This document shows, piece after piece, positions 19,198-27,555 of a stretch of DNA of 64,000 nucleotides. Every line of letters starts with the position of its first letter. Position 1 is the stretch's first letter. The DNA comes from an uncultured Kushneria sp. (GTDB lineage: Bacteria > Pseudomonadota > Gammaproteobacteria > Pseudomonadales > Halomonadaceae): positions 248,001 through 312,000 of the forward strand of contig NZ_CANMFC010000006.1 in the NCBI RefSeq assembly GCF_947497025.1, given 5' to 3'. A model generated the notes under the pieces. The model saw nothing but the letters and a program-made list of their open reading frames with translations, ran no database searches and was not told the origin of the DNA. The position numbers and the translations under genes were made by a program.

Positions 19198-20691
19198 ATG
19201 TTGATGCGCCATGTCACCTTATCGCTTGCCCTGTCATCCGCCCTGCTGCTGACACTGCCGGCCCCGGCTGCCGAACCGACCCCGGACACGGCGCCGGCAG
19301 AAAGCACACCGGAAAACACGCCGGTCGCGCCTGCCGACAGCGATGACGCCGCCAATGATGCCGAAAGCGAGGCAGCCGCTCAGAGCGGACTGCCGCTGGA
19401 AGATATTCAGGCGCTGGCCCAGGTGTTTGAGCGTATCAAGCAGGCCTACGTGGATGATGTCGATGATAAAACGCTGTTGCGCAATGCCATGCGCGGCATG
19501 CTGGAAGGGCTGGACCCGCATTCGAACTATCTTGACGAGGACGCCTTTCGCACCCTGCACGAGATGACCGAGGGCGAGTTCGGCGGCATCGGCATCGAGG
19601 TGGGCCAGGAGGACAACCAGCTGATGGTGATCTCGCCGATCGACAATACCCCGGCCTCGAAAGCCGGCCTGCAGCCGCGGGACCTGATCATCGAAATTGA
19701 CGGCAAGAGTACCGATGGCATGTCGCTGGAAGAAGCGGTCGACATGATGCGCGGCGACCCCGGTAGCAAGATCGATCTGACTCTGCTGCGCGAAGGGGCA
19801 GAGGCCCCCATCAATGTCAGCCTTGAGCGCGACAACATTCAGGCCGCCAGCGTCAATTCGCGTATGCTCTCCCCCGGCTATGGCTATCTGCGCATCAGTC
19901 AGTTCCAGGAAAACACCGCCGAAGAGACCGGCAAGGCGATTGCGGCGCTGAAAAAGCAGGCCGGCGACGACGGCCTATCCGGCGTGGTGCTGGACCTGCG
20001 CAACAACCCCGGCGGGCTGCTGGAAGGCGCCGTCAATGTGGCCGACCTGTTCCTCGACAGCGGGCTGGTGGTCTACACCAAGGGGCGTCTCAAGGACTCG
20101 GACATGCAGTTTGAGGCCAATGCCGAGACGGCGCTGCCCAAACCCCCCATGGTGGTGTTGATCAACGGTGGCAGTGCCTCGGCCGCCGAGATCGTGGCCG
20201 GTGCCCTGCAGGATCATCATCGCGCCGTGGTGCTGGGCACCGAAAGCTTTGGCAAGGGCTCGGTGCAGTCGGTCATGCCGCTGGATGATACCACCGGCAT
20301 CAAACTCACCACCGCGCTTTACTATACGCCGGGCGGCCGCTCCATCCAGGCCGAGGGCATCGAGCCGGATGTGACGGTGCAACGCGGCCGGCTGGAGCTT
20401 GAAAAGGGCGGGTTTGAAATTCGCGAGGCCAACCTGCGCGGGCACCTGCAAAATGCCCGTGGCGAAAGCGAGCAGGACAAGGCCGCACTGCCCGACTCTC
20501 CCGTGGCCGCTGACGACTATCAGCTGGGCGAGGCGCTCAATCTGCTGCGCGGCATCAACGTATTTCAGCAGCCCGGCATGCGACGTCACGATAATCAGGC
20601 ATCGCCCGATGACCAGGCCCCGGGTGATGACAATCACTCAAATGGTGACAGTGTGCCAGCCGATGACACGCCGGATGACACGACTCCCTAA
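19198..20691 (+). CDS. ctpA: Carboxy-terminal processing protease (S41 peptidase)
   Basis: Periplasmic S41 serine protease of the CtpA/Prc type (497 residues). A signal peptide ends near residue 24 (PAPAAEP). An acidic, low-complexity segment leads into a PDZ domain at about residues 120-220 (GGIGIEVG...LIIEIDG). The catalytic dyad is likely Ser328 (in GGSASAAE) and Lys353 (in FGKGSVQ), a 25-residue spacing like that in E. coli Prc. The last 35 residues are Asp-rich and disordered, typical of salt-adapted periplasmic proteins. The ATG has GGAG upstream. In Pseudomonas CtpA degrades cell-wall hydrolases, which suits its place after envC. Confidence 0.93.
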   Translation: MLMRHVTLSLALSSALLLTLPAPAAEPTPDTAPAESTPENTPVAPADSDDAANDAESEAAAQSGLPLEDIQALAQVFERIKQAYVDDVDDKTLLRNAMRGMLEGLDPHSNYLDEDAFRTLHEMTEGEFGGIGIEVGQEDNQLMVISPIDNTPASKAGLQPRDLIIEIDGKSTDGMSLEEAVDMMRGDPGSKIDLTLLREGAEAPINVSLERDNIQAASVNSRMLSPGYGYLRISQFQENTAEETGKAIAALKKQAGDDGLSGVVLDLRNNPGGLLEGAVNVADLFLDSGLVVYTKGRLKDSDMQFEANAETALPKPPMVVLINGGSASAAEIVAGALQDHHRAVVLGTESFGKGSVQSVMPLDDTTGIKLTTALYYTPGGRSIQAEGIEPDVTVQRGRLELEKGGFEIREANLRGHLQNARGESEQDKAALPDSPVAADDYQLGEALNLLRGINVFQQPGMRRHDNQASPDDQAPGDDNHSNGDSVPADDTPDDTTP

Positions 20692-20753
20692 AAGCGTCTA
20701 CGCTGAGGAGGCAAATTGATAACGCCATCCGCCTTGATAAGGAGAAACATCAC

Positions 20754-21008
20754 ATGAAGAAAGGATTGACGATGGGCGCGCTGGCCGCTGCCGTTCTGCT
20801 GGCAGCAGGCTGCTCCTCCTCCGGCGGTGCTCCGGAAAACCAGCAGCAGGGCATGTCACCGTCCGGCTCGCAGCAGTCCGGTTCAATGTCCGGCGCCAGT
20901 GAAACACCGACGGGCACCGGCAATGCTGGCTCTACGGTGGAATCCCCCGGGGGCGGCATCGAAAGCAGCAACAATGACAACCCGGCCAACACGCAGTCCG
21001 GTATGTAA
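20754..21008 (+). CDS. Small Ser/Gly-rich lipoprotein of unknown function
   Basis: Predicted lipoprotein of 84 residues. The N-terminus has two Lys, a hydrophobic core and the lipobox LAAGC with Cys22 as the lipidation site. The mature part is low-complexity (Ser, Gly, Asn, Gln, Pro) with no recognisable domain, so probably disordered. The ATG is preceded by AAGGAGAAACATCAC. It lies 62 bases after ctpA and ends at a strong terminator, so it may share the ctpA transcript. No function is assigned. Confidence 0.75.
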   Translation: MKKGLTMGALAAAVLLAAGCSSSGGAPENQQQGMSPSGSQQSGSMSGASETPTGTGNAGSTVESPGGGIESSNNDNPANTQSGM

Positions 21009-21034
21009 GCAATGGCTGCATGATGGACAGATAG

Positions 21035-21066
21035 AAAAAGGCCCGCCGTTTCGGCGGGCCTTTTTT
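21035..21066. terminator. Bidirectional rho-independent terminator
   Basis: AAAAAGGCCCGCCG, a TTT loop, then CGGCGGGCCTTTTTT. The stem serves both the lipoprotein gene and the converging ubiI. Its last T is the first base of a parS-like palindrome. Confidence 0.93.
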
Positions 21067-21081
21067 GTTTCACATGAAACA
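21066..21081. other. parS-like ParB binding site, one mismatch
   Basis: TGTTTCACATGAAACA differs from the consensus parS (TGTTTCACGTGAAACA) at one central base. It lies between converging genes, directly after a terminator. Confidence 0.6.
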
Positions 21082-21105
21082 CACTGGAGCGAACCACGAT
21101 GTCCG

Positions 21106-22347
21106 TCAGGGCGGTGACGGGCGCATGCTCTGCGGCAGACCCTGGCGCTGCCCCATCGCCTGCTCGATCAGCAGCCGTCGCGCCCATGGCCAGCGGCCGG
21201 TAGTGGTCAGCCCCTGATTGCGCAGCACCCGCACCAGAGGCCAGGTCACGCCAAAGCCGATACGAAAGGCGTCCATCGCCATCAGCATGACCGTGTTGTC
21301 ACCGCGGCGCCGACGCGCGTAACGCGACAGAATGCGAATATCTCCCAGCGGCGCCCCGCGCCGCCCGGCACGGCCCAGCTCCTCGGCCAGTACTGCCACA
21401 TCCATCAGCCCCAGATTGACGCCCTGCCCGGCCAGCGGATGAATATTGTGCGCAGCATCCCCCACGAGCGCCACGCTGTCACCAACGTAGCGTCTGGCAT
21501 GGCGCTGAATCAATGGAAAATCATGGCGCCGGCTAACGCGCTCGACGTGCCCCAGTCGATGCTCAAAATCCAGTTCAAGCGCCCGCATGAAGGCCTCATC
21601 CGTCATGGCCATCAGCTCATCGGCAAGTGCCGTATCCGCCGACCAGACGATGGAAGAGGTCTTCTGGTGTCCATCAATGCTCAGGGGCAAAAAGGCCAGC
21701 GGCCCGGTACTCATGAAGCGCTGGCGTGCCGTGGCCTCATGATCATGCTCATGCCACACCGTGGCGACCACGGCGCGCTGGCCGGTGGCATATTCACGAT
21801 GCCCCAGCTCTGCCAGCGCACGAATGCAGGAATTGGCGCCATCGGCACCGACCACAAGGCTGGCCTCGAGGGTGCGACCATCCTCCAGCGTGAGGCAGCG
21901 CCGGTGTTGTTCCACCCCGGAGAGGGTGGTGACCCGCGCACTGGACATGAGGGTGACGTGGTCACACTCGCCAAGTGCGTCCAGCAGGGCATCGCGAATC
22001 ACGCCGTTTTCGATGATGTGTCCCAGCACCTCGCGGCCGACCTCCGCGGCGTTGAAGTCGATATGGCCGGTGCCTTCGCCGTCCCATACCGACATATGGC
22101 CATAGGGGCTGATGCGACGACGCACAATGCCGGGCCAGACGCCCAGATGGGTCAGAAACTGCTGCGAGGCCGGCGTAATGGCACTGACGCGGGCATCAAT
22201 GTCCGAGACCTGCCATGTGCCTTGAAGGTCGCCACCGTCCAGCAGAGCCACACGATGCCCCTGCCGGCCCAGTGCCAGCGCCAGGGTGGCACCGACCAGC
22301 CCTGCCCCGACAATGGCCATGTCAAACGGTGCGGTGTCGAGCTTCAT
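21106..22347 (-). CDS. ubiI: FAD-dependent ubiquinone hydroxylase, UbiI (VisC)-like
   Basis: FAD monooxygenase of the UbiH/COQ6 family, 413 residues, for ring hydroxylation in aerobic ubiquinone synthesis. The N-terminal dinucleotide fold has VGAGLVGATLA. The family FAD motif GDAAHNIHPLAGQGVNLGLMD is present (positions about 21380-21460). Position in the pepP-ubiH-ubiI order is the main reason for calling it UbiI (C5 hydroxylase) rather than UbiH or UbiF. ATG 22347 is preceded by GGAG at six bases; the ATG 12 bases further up overlaps that site and is not used. It follows ubiH by 41 bases. Confidence 0.87.
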   Translation of the reverse strand: MKLDTAPFDMAIVGAGLVGATLALALGRQGHRVALLDGGDLQGTWQVSDIDARVSAITPASQQFLTHLGVWPGIVRRRISPYGHMSVWDGEGTGHIDFNAAEVGREVLGHIIENGVIRDALLDALGECDHVTLMSSARVTTLSGVEQHRRCLTLEDGRTLEASLVVGADGANSCIRALAELGHREYATGQRAVVATVWHEHDHEATARQRFMSTGPLAFLPLSIDGHQKTSSIVWSADTALADELMAMTDEAFMRALELDFEHRLGHVERVSRRHDFPLIQRHARRYVGDSVALVGDAAHNIHPLAGQGVNLGLMDVAVLAEELGRAGRRGAPLGDIRILSRYARRRRGDNTVMLMAMDAFRIGFGVTWPLVRVLRNQGLTTTGRWPWARRLLIEQAMGQRQGLPQSMRPSPP

Positions 22348-22388
22348 GAAATACTCCATTGGACAATCATGGGTGCCACAGGGCCCGC

Positions 22389-23585
22389 TTAATGCCGGGC
22401 CATGCCCATGGCACGACGAATCAGAACGCGCTTGAGCGGCGTGGCAAGATTGAAAAGCCCCAGCGCTGCCCCTCGTGCCCTGCTGATGCCGGGCAGCTCG
22501 AGGCCGAAAAGGCGTACCAACGTGTCGCTGGCCTGCATGATCAGATCCCGATCACTCTGGCGGCGCTGCTCGAAATCCGCCATGGTCAGTGCCTCGCCCG
22601 GCGCTCGCCCGGCCTCGAGCGCCGCCTCAATGGCGGCCCCGAGGTCCATGACGCCGCGCAGCGCCAGATTAAAGCCCTGACCGGCCACCGGATGGATGGC
22701 ATGTGCCGCGTTGCCCAGCACCGCCAGGTGCGGCCGGCTCTGCTCGCGGGCACGCGACATCGCCAGAGGATAGACATGGCGGGCGCCCACGCGCTGAAAA
22801 CGCCCCAGCCGCGTGCCGAGCCGTGACTGCAGCGCCTGCAGAAAGGCGTCATCATCCAGTGCCAGCGTGGCATCGATCGCCTCCGGTGGGCGCGTCCAGA
22901 TCAGCGCCATGCGACGGTCCTGCAAGGGCAGCAGCGCCATGGCACCTTCCGAGGTAAACCGCTCGAAGGCCCAGCCGTGATGCGCTTTCGCCGTTTCAAT
23001 GTTGGCGATCAGCGCATGCTGTTCGTAGTCGTGACGATCGGTGTCGATCCCCAGTGAGGCCTTGAGACCGGAGCGTCCGCCATCGGCCAGCACGGTCAGC
23101 CCGGCATGGAGTACGCAGCCGTTGTCCAGCGTCAATTGATGACCCGCCACCGATGGGGTAATGGCCTCGACCCGCGCCGGGCAGTGCCAATCGATCGACA
23201 TGCAGGCGAGGCGCTCATGCAGCACCTGTCCCAGAAAGGCATTGGGCAGAACATAACCCAGCGACGGCGTGCCCACCTCCCGACATGACAGATGGGTGCG
23301 TCCCATGGCGCCGCGCTGGCTGACCTCGATGTCATGGATGGGTGCGGCACGCGTGACCAGTCGGGACCAGATGCCCATGGCCTCGAAATGGGCTCTGGAA
23401 CCGTAGGCAATGGCGCTGGAGCGCTCGTCAAAGCTCGGCTGGGCACCGGTGGCACTCAACTCGTTCGCCTCGATGACCGCGACTCGAAGCCCATGACGCT
23501 CGATCAGCGGCGCCAGCGCCACGGCCAGGCTGGCACCGACCAGCCCGCCGCCGATAATGGCAATGTCTACCGGAGTTTCGCTCAT
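22389..23585 (-). CDS. ubiH: 2-octaprenyl-6-methoxyphenol hydroxylase
   Basis: FAD-dependent hydroxylase UbiH (398 residues), acting in ubiquinone ring hydroxylation. It has IIGGGLVGASLAVAL for FAD, the DG motif in VLADGGRSGLK, and GNAAHAIHPVAGQGFNL. The start ATG overlaps the pepP stop by four bases (ATGA), indicating translational coupling. It sits in the order ygfB-pepP-ubiH-ubiI, conserved in E. coli and Pseudomonas. Confidence 0.92.
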   Translation of the reverse strand: MSETPVDIAIIGGGLVGASLAVALAPLIERHGLRVAVIEANELSATGAQPSFDERSSAIAYGSRAHFEAMGIWSRLVTRAAPIHDIEVSQRGAMGRTHLSCREVGTPSLGYVLPNAFLGQVLHERLACMSIDWHCPARVEAITPSVAGHQLTLDNGCVLHAGLTVLADGGRSGLKASLGIDTDRHDYEQHALIANIETAKAHHGWAFERFTSEGAMALLPLQDRRMALIWTRPPEAIDATLALDDDAFLQALQSRLGTRLGRFQRVGARHVYPLAMSRAREQSRPHLAVLGNAAHAIHPVAGQGFNLALRGVMDLGAAIEAALEAGRAPGEALTMADFEQRRQSDRDLIMQASDTLVRLFGLELPGISRARGAALGLFNLATPLKRVLIRRAMGMARH

Positions 23586-24931
23586 GTCTGTCCTTGTGCC
23601 ATCAGTGCCTCGATCTCCCGAACCCGTTTGGGCACACCGTCGGTCAGCACCTCACAACCCTGTGTCGTGACGACCACGTTATCTTCGATACGAATACCGA
23701 TGCCGCGCCACTGCTCGGCAATATCAAGGTCATCGGGAATATAGAGTCCGGGTTCAACGGTCAGCACCATGCCGGGCGCCAGCGCCCGGGATTCACCCTG
23801 CGCCTGATAGGCGCCGACATCGTGCACGTCCAGCCCCAGCCAGTGGGACGTGCCGTGCAGATAAAAGCGCTTGTAATAGCCCTTTTCGACGGCGGCCTCA
23901 ACCGGCCCCTCGACGAGCCCCAGTGCCACCAGCCCGGCGGTCAGATCCCGCACCACGCCGTCGTGAATGCCCCTGAGCGTGGCTCTGGGACGCACGGCGC
24001 GCAGAGCGCGCTGCTGAGCGCCGAGCATGATTTCATAAAGCTGGCGCTGTGGCTCGCTAAAGCGCCCGCTGACCGGGAAGGTGCGGGTGATGTCACCGGC
24101 GTAGAGCTCGTATTCAGCGCCGGCATCCACCAGCACCAGATCGCCGGCGGCCATCGCCGCATCGTTTTCCGTATAGTGCAGGATGCAGCCATTGGCGCCG
24201 CTGCCCACAATGGTGGGATAGGCCGGCGCGCGCGCCCCGGCCATGACAAAACCGTGTTCCAGCCTGGCCTGCAGCTGATACTCGAACATGCCGGGCCTGA
24301 CGGCCTGCATGGCATCAGCGTGGGCGCGGGCCGTGATCTCGCAGGCATGACGCATCAGCGCCAGTTCGTCATCGGATTTGATCAGGCGCTGTTCGTGGAG
24401 GATCACGTCGATGTCGGCGTAGGCCGACGGTGCCGGCGGCCCACGCCGTTCGCGCGCCTTGAGCCCCTCGCGTATCTGCCCGGCAAGGGACAGTGCCCTG
24501 TCATCGGCCAGCGACAGGTAAATGGTCCGGCGTCCTTCCAGCAGCTCCAGTAGCTGCTCATCGCGCGCTTCCAGCGGCCAGGCCTCGTCTACCCCATAGT
24601 GGGTGACGGCCCGGCGCGGGCCGACCCGTCGACCCGTCCAGGCCTCGGCAGCCGGGTCACGTGGCAGGCAGAACAGCACGCTTTCACCGGCGCCCCGACC
24701 GGGTAACAACAAAAGCCAGGCCTGCGGCTCGGGAAAGCCGCAGAGATAGTGGAAGTCGCTGTCCTGGCGAAACGGGTACTCACTGTCCTGATTGCGCACC
24801 GAAAGCCGGGCAGCCGGAATGAGAATGGCACTGTCCGGTGGCACCTCGGCCATCAGCCGTTCCCGGCGCTTTCGGTACGCCTCACTGGTGATGGGGGCCG
24901 GCGTACTCTCCTGCTCTGCCTGTGCTACCAA
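23582..24931 (-). CDS. pepP: Xaa-Pro aminopeptidase P
   Basis: Proline aminopeptidase of the pita-bread metallopeptidase fold (449 residues), removing N-terminal residues before proline. Metal ligands are visible in VDAGAEY...GDITRTF (two Asp), GTSHWLGLDVHD (His), EPGLYIP (Glu) and IRIEDNVVVT (Glu). The N-terminal creatinase-like domain carries DSDFHYLCGF. The start is TTG 24931, supported by GGGAG seven bases upstream and by the normal length. It is the second gene of the ygfB-pepP-ubiH-ubiI operon. Confidence 0.94.
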   Translation of the reverse strand: MVAQAEQESTPAPITSEAYRKRRERLMAEVPPDSAILIPAARLSVRNQDSEYPFRQDSDFHYLCGFPEPQAWLLLLPGRGAGESVLFCLPRDPAAEAWTGRRVGPRRAVTHYGVDEAWPLEARDEQLLELLEGRRTIYLSLADDRALSLAGQIREGLKARERRGPPAPSAYADIDVILHEQRLIKSDDELALMRHACEITARAHADAMQAVRPGMFEYQLQARLEHGFVMAGARAPAYPTIVGSGANGCILHYTENDAAMAAGDLVLVDAGAEYELYAGDITRTFPVSGRFSEPQRQLYEIMLGAQQRALRAVRPRATLRGIHDGVVRDLTAGLVALGLVEGPVEAAVEKGYYKRFYLHGTSHWLGLDVHDVGAYQAQGESRALAPGMVLTVEPGLYIPDDLDIAEQWRGIGIRIEDNVVVTTQGCEVLTDGVPKRVREIEALMAQGQT

Positions 24932-25002
24932 GTCCTGTCTCCCGTAACCGCTGTTTTCATGGCGTCCGTCTCCGGCATCTGCCCGTTGCTGACCTCTTAT
25001 GG

Positions 25003-25626
25003 TCAGTGACGTGTCTCGCCGTCGCCGCTCAGACCCTCTTCCTTCATGCCCTCTTCAAACGACTGCGCCGGCTTTTCGACGTCAGGACGCCCCGGGTGCT
25101 GCTCGACATACAACATGAGCGCCGTCATTCGGGCATGCTCGGTCAGGGCAAACAGGTCGTTTTCGTTTTCACTGTTGTCCTCGATATCGGCATCAATCTG
25201 CATGAGCTGCTCGATATCGGCCACGCCTTCCTGAAGCGGCGTTGACCATGCCTTGCGCTGATCCGGGTCCACTTCGCCGGCCACCTCATGAAAGCCCTGG
25301 CACCACAGGGCCAGTGACTGTGCACGCTCGGCCAGCGAGAACAGCTCATCCGGCAGCAGCGGCTCGAAACTCATCTCCTGGGCGTCCAGACGCTCCTTGG
25401 CAAGCGTTCGCCATGCCAGCAGGGTTTCACCATCTTCACGAGTGGCGGGCTCTTCCACACCCAGTGCAGCACAGATCAGACCCAGCCAGTCCTCGGCACT
25501 GATGTCTTCAAGCGCCAGACGCGCGCATAGATAGCCGTCAAAAAAGGCCGGCGACTGCAGGCTGCCATGGGCAAGGAAAATATCGCTGATGGTAGCGAAG
25601 TCGAGGGCGTTATCACCGGACGGCAT
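25003..25626 (-). CDS. ygfB: UPF0149 family protein YgfB
   Basis: YgfB/UPF0149 family protein, 207 residues. Family segments are the early FDGYLCA, LWCQGF in the middle and LMLYVEQHPG near the end. The sequence is strongly acidic. Biochemical role is poorly known; in Pseudomonas aeruginosa YgfB influences beta-lactam tolerance through regulation of the amidase gene ampDh3. It is the first gene before pepP, divergent from zapA, with about 210 bp between for both promoters. Confidence 0.9.
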   Translation of the reverse strand: MPSGDNALDFATISDIFLAHGSLQSPAFFDGYLCARLALEDISAEDWLGLICAALGVEEPATREDGETLLAWRTLAKERLDAQEMSFEPLLPDELFSLAERAQSLALWCQGFHEVAGEVDPDQRKAWSTPLQEGVADIEQLMQIDADIEDNSENENDLFALTEHARMTALMLYVEQHPGRPDVEKPAQSFEEGMKEEGLSGDGETRH

Positions 25627-25839
25627 ACTGCATTCCCTGGTTGGTCGTTCCCGTAACGGGAATCATGAACTATCGCCCGGGGGCCGCGCGTTGACCGCCC
25701 CCGGTCGTCTCTCTATAGTGGTGCTGCGAGTGCAGCGGCATGGCCCGGTCGTGAGTAAAACCCTCACCGACAGGCCATGAATGGCTGCCCACCATCTTAG
25801 CGTAACGGCCAGAGCTTGGCCCATATCGGAAGTGATGTC

Positions 25840-26139
25840 ATGCCGCAAGGTCCTCGTCAGACCGCCGAAATCACCCTGATGGGTCAGAATTTTGTTGTCA
25901 GCTGCGCACCCGGCGAAGAGCAGGCGCTGCATGAAGCGGCCCGCTATTTCGACCAGGCCATGGCCGGCATCCAGACCCGCGGTCGCACCATCAGCATCGA
26001 CAAGGTGGCGATGATGGCGGGACTCAACATTACCCATGAGCTACGCGATGAGACCCGCCGCCGTCAGGAGCTCGAAGAAAGGCTTGCCGGACTCGACGCT
26101 CGCCTGCAAAAGGCGCTGGAACGCAACCGCACTTCCTGA
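25840..26139 (+). CDS. zapA: Cell division protein ZapA
   Basis: ZapA (99 residues), a small coiled-coil protein that bundles FtsZ at midcell. The N-terminal globular part (ITLMGQNFVVSC, then EALHEAARYFDQAM) is followed by a C-terminal helix from about residue 62 rich in Glu/Arg. ATG 25840 has GGAAG upstream; a TTG at 25816 is less likely. It is followed by 6S RNA and fau, the order seen in E. coli. Confidence 0.93.
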   Translation: MPQGPRQTAEITLMGQNFVVSCAPGEEQALHEAARYFDQAMAGIQTRGRTISIDKVAMMAGLNITHELRDETRRRQELEERLAGLDARLQKALERNRTS

Positions 26140-26207
26140 TCAGGACTTTCCGAACGTCTGGAGGTCAGGGTAGCGCAGCCCCCGGGGATATCTGTTAGAA
26201 TTGATTC

Positions 26208-26387
26208 GTTCTCTGGGATGTTTGCCAGTTGTTATAGTCCCTCGAGCCTATGCGCAGTACCCAGGGGGCCACTATAAGTGGGCCTGTGTGCATGTCCGCG
26301 CGACGGAAAGCCTGATGGCCCACTTGCGGTCACCCACCTTGAACCAGTAGGTTCAGGGCCAGAACAACAGCGGCATTCTGGAGAACC
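26208..26387 (+). ncRNA. ssrS: 6S RNA
   Basis: 6S RNA of about 180 nt, which binds the sigma70 RNA polymerase holoenzyme and dampens transcription in stationary phase. The 5' GTTCTC (26208) pairs with 3' GAGAAC (26381). The conserved 3' half contains ACCTTGAACC and GGTTCAGGG, matching E. coli 6S RNA. The location between zapA and fau is the classical one. A TAGAAT about eight bases upstream of the 5' end fits a -10 box; no clear -35 was seen. The ends are approximate. Confidence 0.93.
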
Positions 26388-26390
26388 CTC

Positions 26391-27149
26391 ATGTCAGTGC
26401 GCTGCGCACTTCCCGCGGATCAACCGCGCGCTCGCAGACCCCGCGCATTATCATTGCGCACCCCTCGCCCCGGGCGACGTTTTTTCTCTCCCCTGCTATC
26501 GCGTCATGCGCTCTCGAACACGTCACCACTGCCTGCCTCTGATAATCGACGAGCGCTACGCCGCGAACTGCGCAGGCGACGCCGCGTACTCGATGATCGA
26601 ACCCAGCGTCTGGCCTCGATGGCACTGGCACGTCAGCTGATGCAGCTGACATCGCTGCGCCGAGCGCGACATGTGGCCCTGTACCTGCCTGAAAACGGCG
26701 AGATTGACCCGACCCCGCTGGTCGACTGGCTGCATCGACGCGGCACGCAGGTTTATCTGCCGGTATTGCGCCCGCTGGTCGAAAATCGTCTGTGGTTCGT
26801 GCACTGGCGCCCTGATACTCGCATGGTGCTCAACCGCTTCAACATTACCGAGCCCGATCTGCGCCAGAGTGGCCATCGCATTCGCCGCCTTGCGCCCTGG
26901 GCCATGGATGTGGTGCTGATGCCGCTGGTAGGATTTGATGATCAGGGCCATCGCCTTGGCATGGGCGGCGGCTTTTACGACCGCACGCTTGCCTTTGCCG
27001 CTCGCGAACATGGTCCGCGTCCAACGCTGATCGGGGTGGCGCATCACTGCCAGCAGGTGGAACGTTTGCCGCATCAGCCATGGGATGTGAATCTCGATAT
27101 GATCGTCAGCGACCAACAGGTTTTGCAACCGCGCACCGCTGCGCTCTGA
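26391..27149 (+). CDS. fau: 5-formyltetrahydrofolate cyclo-ligase
   Basis: 5-formyltetrahydrofolate cyclo-ligase (YgfA/Fau), making 5,10-methenyltetrahydrofolate with ATP. The family domain begins at about residue 52 (RRALRRELR). It continues with VALYLPENGEIDP, VYLPVL, VLMPLVGFD and the nucleotide-binding GMGGGFYDRTL. The ATG at 26391 gives 252 residues, about 50 more than usual, with an Arg/Pro-rich leader. That ATG has GGAG seven bases upstream, but the GGAG lies in the closing stem of 6S RNA, so translation could depend on 6S processing. A TTG at residue 22 is an alternative start. Confidence 0.88.
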   Translation: MSVRCALPADQPRARRPRALSLRTPRPGRRFFSPLLSRHALSNTSPLPASDNRRALRRELRRRRRVLDDRTQRLASMALARQLMQLTSLRRARHVALYLPENGEIDPTPLVDWLHRRGTQVYLPVLRPLVENRLWFVHWRPDTRMVLNRFNITEPDLRQSGHRIRRLAPWAMDVVLMPLVGFDDQGHRLGMGGGFYDRTLAFAAREHGPRPTLIGVAHHCQQVERLPHQPWDVNLDMIVSDQQVLQPRTAAL

Positions 27150-27200
27150 TACTGGTGCAAAACGCTCCTGTGCCGGTTTCAATCAGGACATGGACACCAT

Positions 27201-27231
27201 AAAAAAACGCATCCCGGTGGATGCGTTTTTT
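27201..27231. terminator. Bidirectional rho-independent terminator
   Basis: An A-run, stem ACGCATCC with GGATGCGT around a CGGT loop, then a T-run. It lies between fau and the converging 31-codon gene. Confidence 0.9.
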
Positions 27232-27304
27232 GCTGTGCGATTGTCGCGCGATCCATCCCGACTCGCCCTGATCTGAAACCGCTTCGTGACCAATCATGAC
27301 ACGA

Positions 27305-27400
27305 CTAATAGCCCATGACGCTCTGGGCATAACCCGTGGCGACAACACCAAAGCCGAGAATAAGTACCAGGGTAAAGACCAGATCGGGTTTACGTCTCAT
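27305..27400 (-). CDS. 31-residue single-helix membrane peptide
   Basis: Short gene of 31 codons. The product begins MRRKPD, has one hydrophobic helix (about residues 7-23, VFTLVLILGFGVV) and ends TGYAQSVMGY. The positive N-terminus followed by one helix predicts an inner-membrane peptide. GGAGCAGTA precedes the ATG at ideal spacing, supporting translation. It ends about 75 bases before a bidirectional terminator and lies 156 bases downstream of ilvA on the same strand. Function unknown; similar tiny Lys/Arg-Lys-Pro-Asp peptides may exist in related genomes, but this was not checked. Confidence 0.65.
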   Translation of the reverse strand: MRRKPDLVFTLVLILGFGVVATGYAQSVMGY

Positions 27401-27555
27401 TACTGCTCCATCACAACAGAAAAACGCAAGAGGGAGCGACACGGGAAGGTCGCAGCGGCGCCATCATAGTGGCACCGCTGAACCAGCACAATAACGCTCG
27501 CCATGACATTACATAATGTTGCATTTTGACAGGGCCTGATGCGTTACCGCGTGCG

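Noticed and set aside
21439-24553. Long plus-strand frames across ubiI, ubiH and pepP
   Set aside because: They are antisense to well-supported ubiquinone and peptidase genes and show no domain.
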